Shown in pieces: positions 51,513 to 58,517 of a stretch of DNA of 64,000 nt. The stretch comes from an uncultured Bacteroidales bacterium. Its GTDB lineage: Bacteria; Bacteroidota; Bacteroidia; Bacteroidales; Paludibacteraceae. Location: NCBI GenBank assembly GCA_946411385.1, contig CAMKDV010000001.1, forward strand, positions 242,224 through 306,223, given 5' to 3'. The position numbers and the translations under genes are program-made. Under the pieces are notes generated by a model. That model was not told where the DNA came from. It worked only from the letters and a program-made list of their open reading frames with translations, and ran no database searches. Position 1 is the stretch's first letter. Each line of letters opens with the position of its first letter.

Positions 51513-52399
51513 TTATCTGCCACTTTTTCCATCAGCCACAGCGGCGTAGATGTGGCTCCGCAAATACCTACTTTGTTCGCTTGGCGGCAAGTGGCTTTCA
51601 TCTCTTCCGTCAGATCGTCAGGACCGGCAAGAAAGAACGTCTGAGGATTAGCCTCTTTGCAATGCCCGAACAGCACCGCGGCATTCGAACTTTTTGTTCC
51701 GCCCACAAACAGCACCACATCTTGTTCCGCTGCAAACTGCTTTAATTGTTCTACTCTGTTCGCTACCGCTCTACAAATGGTGTCGTAATATTCGAACGGA
51801 ATTTTTAATTTGTCATTATTAATTCGTAATTCGTAATTTTTAATTTTTAATTGTATCCGTTCCACCAACTGCCGGAAACCTTCTACGCTCTTCGTCGTTT
51901 GCGAGAACAGGTAGATCGGTCTTGAGAAATCGAGCGTTTCCGCCTCTTCGGGTTTCTCGATGACGATGGCCGTGTTGTTCGTCTGCCCTTGCAGCCCTAT
52001 CACTTCGGCATGTCCGCGCTTGCCGAAGATCACTATCTGTGCGCGCTGCTCGTCGTGCTTATGCGCGTTGTAGGTTTCGGCTATGCGTTCTTGCAGGCGT
52101 TTGACTACGGGACAAGTGCCGTCGATGATCGTATTGTCGTTCTGCCGGGCTATCCAGTAGGTGGACGGCGGTTCGCCGTGGGCACGCAACAGCACGCGTG
52201 CATGGTGGATGGTACGCAGGTCATCATAGTCGATCGTCTCCAAGCCCAAGCGCTCCAGGCGTTGCACTTCCTGACCGTTGTGAACAATATCGCCCAGGCA
52301 GTAGAGCTGCCCCGTCTGCTGCAACTCGTTCTCTGCACGGCGGATAGCTCCCGTCACTCCCGCACAAAAACCGCTATGTGTATCAATCGTAACAACCAT
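51494..52399 (-). CDS. ispH: 4-hydroxy-3-methylbut-2-enyl diphosphate reductase
   Basis: A 301-residue iron-sulfur enzyme of the MEP pathway that makes IPP and DMAPP. The three cluster cysteines lie in GFCAGVTGAIRRA, DGTCPVVKRL and ICGATSTPLWLM. Between QTTKSVEGFRQLVERIQ and FEYYDTICRAVANR there is an extra basic segment (KIKNYELRINNDKLK) coded by a heptamer array, and the C-terminus is coded by a second one. The enzyme is essential in organisms with this pathway, so both additions must be tolerated. The start at 52399 gives VTIDTHSGFCAG as expected. Confidence 0.93.
   Translation of the reverse strand: MVVTIDTHSGFCAGVTGAIRRAENELQQTGQLYCLGDIVHNGQEVQRLERLGLETIDYDDLRTIHHARVLLRAHGEPPSTYWIARQNDNTIIDGTCPVVKRLQERIAETYNAHKHDEQRAQIVIFGKRGHAEVIGLQGQTNNTAIVIEKPEEAETLDFSRPIYLFSQTTKSVEGFRQLVERIQLKIKNYELRINNDKLKIPFEYYDTICRAVANRVEQLKQFAAEQDVVLFVGGTKSSNAAVLFGHCKEANPQTFFLAGPDDLTEEMKATCRQANKVGICGATSTPLWLMEKVADKVKGEN
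51806..51854. repeat. Heptamer array (TAATTCG/TAATTTT) inside ispH
   Basis: Seven 7-bp units: TAATTTG, TCATTAT, TAATTCG twice, TAATTTT twice, TAATTGT. They encode the Lys/Asn-rich insert of IspH. Confidence 0.85.
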
Positions 52400-52407
52400 T
52401 CTTCAAC

Positions 52408-52453
52408 GTTGCGCGAGCAACCATCTTAACTCTTTAACGTTGCGAAGCGACCT
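52408..52453. repeat. Two small hairpins in the cmk-ispH spacer
   Basis: GTTGC-GCGA-GCAAC at 52408-52421 and GTTGC-GAA-GCGAC at 52439-52451, each preceded by an AACG and joined by a heptamer-like stretch (CTTAACT, CTTTAAC). They are the same type as the two hairpins at 35067-35127. Confidence 0.5.
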
Positions 52454-53129
52454 CCTTAACGGAATCGAAGATTCCTATAATATGCGTCATCTGCTCTTCG
52501 CGCGTCATCGTAGAGTTATCCACCACCACGGCATCCTCTGCCTGGCGCAACGGCGACTCATCGCGATGGGTGTCGCGGTAGTCGCGGTCGTTGACGTCGG
52601 CAAGCACATCCGCCATCACGGGGTGCTCACCTTTCTCTATCAGCTCTTTGTAGCGCCTTTCTGCACGCACCTCGGGCGAGGCGGTGAGGAAGAGTTTGAG
52701 TTCGGCATGGGGGAAGACCACAGTACCTATATCCCGTCCGTCCATCACGATGCCGCCATCCTTGCCCATCTGCTGCTGTTGTGCCACCAGAAAATGCCGC
52801 ACCTCCGGTATGACTGCCACCTGCGATGCCATGTTACCCACCTCCAGCGTGCGGATCTGTTTCTCCACATCATTGCCGTTAAGCAGTACATGCTGGCTGC
52901 CGTCGGGCTGGAGAGCAAAATCTATATGAATGTTCGGCAGCAGGGAGATGATTGCCGATTGCTGATCGCCGGTGGCTGACAACTGATGGCTGATAGCGAA
53001 CAATGCCACAGCGCGATACATAGCGCCGGTATCAATATACCGGTAGCCGGCATATTTCGCCAGCTGTTTGGCAATAGTGGATTTGCCGCATGACGAATAG
53101 CCGTCAATGGCTACAATGATCTTTTTCAT
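52434..53129 (-). CDS. cmk: Cytidylate kinase
   Basis: A 231-residue kinase that phosphorylates CMP/dCMP. P-loop GYSSCGKST, YIDTGAMYRAVALFA, then DGRDIGTVVFPHAELK, and ASPEVRAERRY. Between the YRA helix and the next strand lies SHQLSATGDQQSAIISLLP, coded by a heptamer array, in a region that varies in length in the family. Upstream is porQ, downstream ispH, both close by on the same strand. Confidence 0.94.
   Translation of the reverse strand: MKKIIVAIDGYSSCGKSTIAKQLAKYAGYRYIDTGAMYRAVALFAISHQLSATGDQQSAIISLLPNIHIDFALQPDGSQHVLLNGNDVEKQIRTLEVGNMASQVAVIPEVRHFLVAQQQQMGKDGGIVMDGRDIGTVVFPHAELKLFLTASPEVRAERRYKELIEKGEHPVMADVLADVNDRDYRDTHRDESPLRQAEDAVVVDNSTMTREEQMTHIIGIFDSVKEVASQR
52947..52995. repeat. 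Heptamer array (GCTGATN) inside cmk
   Basis: Seven 7-bp units of type GCTGATT/GCCGATT from 52947 to 52995, diverged but phase-stable. They encode the HQLSATGDQQSAI segment of the kinase. Confidence 0.75.
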
Positions 53130-53150
53130 TTACTACTAATTAGTTTAGAC

Positions 53151-53171
53151 TCTCAACACTCAACTTTCAAC
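53151..53171. repeat. Short heptamer array (TCTCAAC) between porQ and cmk
   Basis: Three units, TCTCAAC, ACTCAAC and TTTCAAC, fill the 44-nt spacer between the two genes. Confidence 0.65.
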
Positions 53172-53173
53172 TA

Positions 53174-54217
53174 TTACAGCAGACTATTGACATCCAGCGC
53201 CATGCTGACCTGGTAGGTGAAGTTCGACTTGGACATCTGGCTCATGGCAAAACCCAGGCGGAACGCTTTGATGCGCAGTCCTACACCGGCAGCAAAACCT
53301 GCCAGCGAGCGTTGGTCTTGCAAGGCAAACTCCTGGCGCCGGCGATGGTTGTAACTGAGCGTGAAATAGAACTTCTCGCTCTTCGGCACGATATCTATCG
53401 CCCATATCGTGTGGCGCATCATCATGTCGAACCATCCTACGGGCTTCACCTCATCCACCTCGTTCAGACGGCTGTAGCCCAAGTCCCAGCGCTGGATGTT
53501 GTGCACGGTGAGTGAGAATCGCAGCGGAGCATGTTTCACGCGGTAGTTGATGCCCAGCTCCAGGTTGATAGGCAGCATCTCGCGCTGCTGTCCCGACTCG
53601 TCGGAATAGAAGCCTTTTAGCTGCCAACCGATGTTCTTGAGCGCCAAGCCTATCTGCAAGGTGCTGTCTTTCATCTGGAAATGTCCGCCTACATCCACTC
53701 CCAACGCCACGGAGCTATACGACTCGTAGAACGACAAGATGGGCTTGAGCGCCACGCCCAGCGTGAACATCTCGTGCAGCTGGCGCGCATAGACCGCCTC
53801 AATCACTACATCACGCGCGCCGAACGACACACCCGTACGCGTGCCGTCGAACTCGGCATACTCCATCTTGCCGTAATCCAGGTAGTGGGCGCCTACGGCA
53901 AAATAGTCATGTTGGCTGAAGTTATGCCCGTACATCGCGCTGCCGAAATGGTTGGTGCCATAATAGGCATAGTTGAGCTGCACGATGTTGTGCGTCAGGC
54001 TGCCCAGCAGTGCGGGATTGGCAAAACACGAACTGAGTTCGCCATCGCGGATGGAGATGTTCTCACCGCCCAAGGCATTCTGCCGCGAGGAGACAGGCAG
54101 GTCCAGAAAGGCAAACGTGGCACTGCCGCTACCCACGTACTGCGCATGCACGGGCAACGCCGCCGACAGCCATAGCGTCAGCGCGAAAAATACCGGTATG
54201 TAGCGGACATGTCGCAT
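53174..54217 (-). CDS. porQ: Type IX secretion system protein PorQ
   Basis: A 347-residue outer-membrane protein with a signal peptide ending near PVHAQ. It has a FadL/PorV-type barrel layout. Family features include SATFAFLDLPVSSRQNALGG near the mature N-terminus and SSCFANPALL. PorQ acts with the PorU/PorV/PorZ attachment complex that sorts T9SS cargo. It leads a run that ends with a predicted T9SS cargo gene. The promoter at 54237-54268 puts transcript start near 54230, so the Met at 54217 is preferred over one at 54232. Confidence 0.88.
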   Translation of the reverse strand: MRHVRYIPVFFALTLWLSAALPVHAQYVGSGSATFAFLDLPVSSRQNALGGENISIRDGELSSCFANPALLGSLTHNIVQLNYAYYGTNHFGSAMYGHNFSQHDYFAVGAHYLDYGKMEYAEFDGTRTGVSFGARDVVIEAVYARQLHEMFTLGVALKPILSFYESYSSVALGVDVGGHFQMKDSTLQIGLALKNIGWQLKGFYSDESGQQREMLPINLELGINYRVKHAPLRFSLTVHNIQRWDLGYSRLNEVDEVKPVGWFDMMMRHTIWAIDIVPKSEKFYFTLSYNHRRRQEFALQDQRSLAGFAAGVGLRIKAFRLGFAMSQMSKSNFTYQVSMALDVNSLL

Positions 54218-54236
54218 GTTTGCACAATTCAACCTA

Positions 54237-54268
54237 CAAAGTTACGACTTTTTTTTGACATTTGCAAA
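54237..54268 (-). promoter_or_regulatory. Promoter for porQ-cmk-ispH-pfkA
   Basis: Reverse-strand TTTG at 54265-54268 and TAACTTTG at 54237-54244, with 20 nt between. Both boxes match consensus exactly. Confidence 0.8.
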
Positions 54269-54376
54269 TTTTCATCCAAAAAAATCGCGTTTGCACTGCA
54301 AAAAGAATGGTTCGTTCGGCAAATACATTCAAAAATTAAAGTTTTACTTTGTCCGACTAAAAAAATTGAACAAAAA

Positions 54377-54408
54377 TTTGCATTTCTCATTTTTTTTTTG
54401 TAACTTTG
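54377..54408 (+). promoter_or_regulatory. Promoter for the fumarate reductase genes
   Basis: TTTG at 54377-54380 and TAACTTTG at 54401-54408, 20 nt apart, ~51 nt before the first ATG. It is arranged back-to-back with the porQ promoter ~110 bp away. Confidence 0.85.
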
Positions 54409-54458
54409 TGGCGTAATTTGCAAAATACGCAAAAAAGTTTAATTAAAATAAGTATCCT

Positions 54459-55166
54459 ATGTGGTTAAAAGATTCTTCTATCGGCCGTAAGTTCATTATG
54501 AGCATCACCGGCCTGTTCCTTGTCCTGTTCCTACTGTTCCACGGATCGATGAACATCTGTTTGGTCATCGACGACCTGTTCGGAACAGAGGGTTACAACT
54601 GGATTTGCGCCATGCTTGGTGCCAACTGGTACGCACTGATCGGTACCGGCGTGCTGGCATTGGGCGTGCTGGTGCATTTCTGCTACGCCATCTATCTGAC
54701 TATCCTCAACTACCGCGCTCGTGGCAATGACCGCTATGACATCGAGGCTCGTCAGGAAGGTGTGGAATGGGAGAGCAAGAACATGCTCGTGCTGGGCATC
54801 ATCGTGATCGGCTTCCTCTTGCTGCACCTCTACAACTTCTGGTTCAAGATGCAGTTTGCCGAGCTCACCGGCATCGAGACATCGATGTTCGATCCGCAAG
54901 ACGGCAGCGCTATTGTGAAAAATCTGTTCACCAACGGTTGGGCCGGCATCATCTACTGCCTGTTGTACATCGTTTGGCTGGTAGCGCTCTGGTTCCACCT
55001 CAATCATGGTATATGGTCAGCATTGCAGACTATTGGCTGGAGCAACCTGATCTGGCTCAAACGAATCAAAGTGATCGGTACCGTATTCGCTACGATTACC
55101 GTAGGCCTGTTCATGATTGTTGTTCTTTACTTCCTCGGCGTAAACATCGGTCAGATGTTCGCTTAA
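54459..55166 (+). CDS. Fumarate reductase/succinate dehydrogenase cytochrome b subunit
   Basis: A 235-residue membrane protein with five hydrophobic helices and the b-type family start [20 protein letters not shown]. It anchors the flavoprotein/iron-sulfur subunits and moves electrons between menaquinone and fumarate. Conserved His residues expected for heme ligation are visible in the helices ([39 protein letters not shown]). Followed 28 nt later by the flavoprotein gene. Confidence 0.93.
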   Translation: MWLKDSSIGRKFIMSITGLFLVLFLLFHGSMNICLVIDDLFGTEGYNWICAMLGANWYALIGTGVLALGVLVHFCYAIYLTILNYRARGNDRYDIEARQEGVEWESKNMLVLGIIVIGFLLLHLYNFWFKMQFAELTGIETSMFDPQDGSAIVKNLFTNGWAGIIYCLLYIVWLVALWFHLNHGIWSALQTIGWSNLIWLKRIKVIGTVFATITVGLFMIVVLYFLGVNIGQMFA

Positions 55167-55194
55167 TGTTTCACGACTAAAACAAAAAGAGAAT

Positions 55195-57381
55195 ATGGCA
55201 AAGAAAGAAGAAATACTTGCAGCTGCGAAAGAAGTAGCAGGCAAGGTAGTTGAAGTAGCAAAAGAAGCCGCTACTGAAGCCGTGAAAGAGGTGAAGGCAA
55301 AAGCGGAGAAGATTGCCGAGCAGCCCGAGACGAAAGAGGCTGTAGAAGCAATCAAAGAGGCTGCTAAGAAAGTGACAGATGCCGCTATTGCAGCAGGCAA
55401 AACCGCTACCGACAGCAAGATCATCACGCCGAAGATGGCTAAGATCCCCGAAGGACCGCTGGAGAAGAAGTGGACCAACTACAAGGATCACCAGAAGCTG
55501 GTTAACCCTGCCAACAAGCGCAAGCTGGACGTTATCGTCGTAGGTACGGGTCTGGCAGGCGCATCCGCTGCTGCTTCGCTGGCTGAGATGGGCTTCAACG
55601 TGCTGAACTTCTGTATACAGGATAGTCCGCGTCGTGCACACTCCATCGCTGCACAGGGTGGTATCAACGCCGCCAAGAACTATCAGAACGATGGCGATAG
55701 CGTGTATCGTCTGTTCTACGACACCATCAAGGGCGGTGACTACCGTGCCCGTGAAGCCAACGTATACCGTCTGGCTGAGGTATCGAACAATATCATTGAC
55801 CAGTGCGTGGCACAAGGTGTTCCGTTCGCACGCGAGTACGGCGGTTTGCTTGACAACCGTTCGTTCGGTGGTGCACAGGTATCGCGTACGTTCTACGCCA
55901 AGGGTCAGACAGGCCAACAGCTGCTGCTCGGCGCTTATAGCGCACTCAGCCGCCAGATAGGTAAGGGCAAGGTGAAGATGTACACCCGCTATGAGATGCT
56001 CGACATCGTCATGATCAAGGACGAGCAGGGTGAGCCGCGTGCTCGTGGTATCATCGCCCGTAACCTCGTTACCGGCCGCATCGAGCGCTTCTTTGCTCAT
56101 GCAGTGGTGATCGGTTCGGGTGGCTACGGCAACACCTTCTTCCTCTCCACCAACGCTATGGCCAGCAACGGTTCGGCTGCTATGCAGATGTACCGCCACG
56201 GCGCATATTTCGCTAACCCCTGCTACGCACAGATCCACCCGACATGTATTCCTAAGCACGGTGACTTCCAGTCGAAGCTGACGCTGATGTCCGAGTCGCT
56301 GCGTAACGACGGACGTATATGGGTACCGAAGAAACTTGAAGATGCCAAGCGTCTGCAAGCCGGCGAGATCAAGGGCCGCGATATCCCCGAAGAGGACCGC
56401 GACTACTATCTGGAGCGTCGTTATCCCGCTTTCGGCAACCTCGTGCCGCGTGACGTAGCTTCGCGTGCCGCCAAGGAGCGCTGCGATGCCGGCTACGGCG
56501 TGAATAATACCGGTCTGGCTGTGTTCCTCGACTTCAGCGACGCCATCAAGCGTCTGGGCAAGGATGTGGTAGCGCAGAAGTACGGCAACCTGTTCCAGAT
56601 GTACGAGAAGATCGTGGACGAGAATCCGTACGAGAACCCGATGATGATCTTCCCCGCTATCCACTACACGATGGGTGGTATATGGGTTGACTACGAGCTG
56701 CAAACCAGCGTTAAGGGTCTGTTCTGCATCGGCGAGGCTAACTTCTCCGACCACGGCGCTAACCGCCTCGGTGCTTCGGCATTGATGCAAGGCTTGGCTG
56801 ACGGCTACTTCGTACTGCCGTACACCATCCAGAACTACCTGGCTGATCAGATCGGCGTGCCCAGAATGAGTACCGACCGCAAGGAGTTTGAGGACGCTGA
56901 GAAAGCCGTGAACGCCAAGATTGAGAAGCTGATGGCTATCCAAGGCAAGGAGTCGGTGGATACAATCCACAAACGCCTGGGTCTCGTTATGTGGGACTTC
57001 GTAGGTATGGGGCGTACCGCTGAGAGCCTGAAGACCGCTATCAAGAAGATCGACGAGATCAAGAAAGACTTCTGGACCAACGTCTATATCCCCGGCAAGG
57101 CTGACAGCCTGAACAACGAGCTGGAGAAAGCGCTCCGTCTGGCTGACTTCATCGAGATCGGCCGACTGATGGCTATTGACGCGCTCAACCGCGAAGAGAG
57201 CTGCGGTGGTCACTTCCGCGAGGAGTACCAGACCGAGGAAGGCGAAGCACTCCGTCAGGATGACAAGTTCTCGTACGTGGCTTGCTGGAAATATACCGGC
57301 GAGGACAGCGAACCCGAACTCATCAAGGAGCCGCTCGACTACGAGTTCACCGAGCGCAAGACGCGTAACTACAAATCGTAA
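55195..57381 (+). CDS. Fumarate reductase/succinate dehydrogenase flavoprotein with Ala/Lys/Glu extension
   Basis: A 728-residue flavoprotein that reduces fumarate (or oxidises succinate) with covalent FAD. The catalytic body starts near residue 84 ([20 protein letters not shown]) and shows [17 protein letters not shown], the FAD-His region [14 protein letters not shown], and [17 protein letters not shown]. The first ~78 residues are an extra amphipathic segment ([20 protein letters not shown] and similar), unlike ordinary Bacteroides flavoprotein subunits that begin close to the IPEGP motif. The gene that normally follows, the iron-sulfur subunit, is absent; the next gene is unrelated. A long antisense open frame is a codon-use artefact. 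Confidence 0.93.
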   Translation: MAKKEEILAAAKEVAGKVVEVAKEAATEAVKEVKAKAEKIAEQPETKEAVEAIKEAAKKVTDAAIAAGKTATDSKIITPKMAKIPEGPLEKKWTNYKDHQKLVNPANKRKLDVIVVGTGLAGASAAASLAEMGFNVLNFCIQDSPRRAHSIAAQGGINAAKNYQNDGDSVYRLFYDTIKGGDYRAREANVYRLAEVSNNIIDQCVAQGVPFAREYGGLLDNRSFGGAQVSRTFYAKGQTGQQLLLGAYSALSRQIGKGKVKMYTRYEMLDIVMIKDEQGEPRARGIIARNLVTGRIERFFAHAVVIGSGGYGNTFFLSTNAMASNGSAAMQMYRHGAYFANPCYAQIHPTCIPKHGDFQSKLTLMSESLRNDGRIWVPKKLEDAKRLQAGEIKGRDIPEEDRDYYLERRYPAFGNLVPRDVASRAAKERCDAGYGVNNTGLAVFLDFSDAIKRLGKDVVAQKYGNLFQMYEKIVDENPYENPMMIFPAIHYTMGGIWVDYELQTSVKGLFCIGEANFSDHGANRLGASALMQGLADGYFVLPYTIQNYLADQIGVPRMSTDRKEFEDAEKAVNAKIEKLMAIQGKESVDTIHKRLGLVMWDFVGMGRTAESLKTAIKKIDEIKKDFWTNVYIPGKADSLNNELEKALRLADFIEIGRLMAIDALNREESCGGHFREEYQTEEGEALRQDDKFSYVACWKYTGEDSEPELIKEPLDYEFTERKTRNYKS

Positions 57382-57392
57382 AGATTGAAAAC

Positions 57393-57424
57393 ATGGTGGT
57401 GTGTCCAATCGGGCACACCACTAT
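57393..57424 (+). terminator. Long hairpin after the flavoprotein gene
   Basis: A 14-bp stem with two G-T pairs; the core is GTGGTGTGTCC (57396-57406), loop AATC, GGGCACACCAC (57411-57421). It lies 12 nt after the flavoprotein stop. The downstream T run is weak (CTATTTGTCC), so it may act as a terminator, a processing site or an mRNA-stabilising hairpin. Confidence 0.6.
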
Positions 57425-57454
57425 GCTATTTGTCCGTTCGTTTTCCTGATTGTT

Positions 57455-58369
57455 ATGATACCGGCTAAACGATATATCCTCTCCATCCTCGGAGCACTGT
57501 TGCTGTCGGGTATAGTCTGCGCGCAAGAGCACGTCACAGGCATTGTGCTCAATGCCGACAGTCTGCCTATGGCGGGCGTCAGCGTGGCGGTGGAAGGCAC
57601 GACGCTCAGCACCATCACGGATGAAGACGGACATTTCGAGCTGCTGACGGACAAAACCGCTGTTCTCGTCATCTCGTATGTAGGCTACGGGCAGATGGTT
57701 ATCTCCGCTGCTGATCTGAGCAATACGCCTGCCACACTTCTCGTGCTCAAGCCCGAACCACTCTCCTCCAGCAAGAAAGACCGCCGCACGTTGGTGGACT
57801 ATTCCTCCACCTCCCACCGCTGGGCTGTCTGGGGCGCCGGAGGTATGTCCTCTCCGCTGGAAGCTTTTACTACTCCCGGCAAGTTCGGCAGCTATAGTTA
57901 TGCCGGCGGAGGTATCGGCACGGGCTACCGGCTGCGCCACAGACATCTGCTGCTCACCACAGGATTGGAAGTGCAGAGCATCAATTACAAGATGGAGCTG
58001 ACCTACTCGCAGATAGGCGCTTCCGGCGACGGGTCCATTGGCTTTGATATGCGCCATGTGGTGCTGCTAATGCCGGTCATGATGGGTATGGAATACCCCT
58101 GGTGGTACTGGCAAGCCGGCGCCAAACTCGGATTTATAGACTACTGCTACACCTTCAACCACCATCAGGATATCCGAAACCAACAAACCAATTTTGGTTT
58201 CCTCTGCTCACCGGCTGTAGAGGCGGGTGTCAACATCAACTGCACCGAAACCCTTAACTGTAAGATCGGCTTGTCTGCCGAATGCCTCATCCCGCCAATA
58301 TACGCCGATAGCCGCTGGTGGTTGAACTTCCTCTTTGCCCTCAAATGCACCCTCTCCATCGGGCATTGA
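57455..58369 (+). CDS. Exported protein with carboxypeptidase-like regulatory domain and barrel
   Basis: A 304-residue protein: signal peptide (MIPAKRYILSILGALLLSGIVCA), a carboxypeptidase D regulatory-like domain (about 26-105; VTGIVLNADSLPMAGVSVAV, TITDEDGHFELLT, LVISYVGYGQM), then strand-rich segments that suggest a small outer-membrane barrel. The start at 57455 fits the signal peptide. It shares no obvious function with the fumarate reductase gene upstream, from which it is separated by a hairpin. Confidence 0.7.
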   Translation: MIPAKRYILSILGALLLSGIVCAQEHVTGIVLNADSLPMAGVSVAVEGTTLSTITDEDGHFELLTDKTAVLVISYVGYGQMVISAADLSNTPATLLVLKPEPLSSSKKDRRTLVDYSSTSHRWAVWGAGGMSSPLEAFTTPGKFGSYSYAGGGIGTGYRLRHRHLLLTTGLEVQSINYKMELTYSQIGASGDGSIGFDMRHVVLLMPVMMGMEYPWWYWQAGAKLGFIDYCYTFNHHQDIRNQQTNFGFLCSPAVEAGVNINCTETLNCKIGLSAECLIPPIYADSRWWLNFLFALKCTLSIGH

Positions 58370-58442
58370 TACTTTTGTTCCTTATTTTGGCTCCACGTCT
58401 TTTGCGTAAATAGTGGACATCTATAAAAAATATCCCGAAATA

Positions 58443-58474
58443 TTTGCATTTTTGGGATTTTTTTTGTACCTTTG
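58443..58474 (+). promoter_or_regulatory. Promoter for the MmeI-like gene
   Basis: TTTG at 58443-58446 and TACCTTTG at 58467-58474, with 20 nt between. The ATG at 58518 lies ~37 nt from the predicted start; an in-frame upstream start at 58413 is excluded. Confidence 0.8.
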
Positions 58475-58517
58475 CACCCGGAAATCAAATCATAAACTGA
58501 ACACGGATAACTATACC

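Noticed and set aside
55177..57408. A 743-codon open frame antisense to the fumarate reductase flavoprotein
   Set aside because: Same codon-use artefact; the forward gene shows all family motifs.
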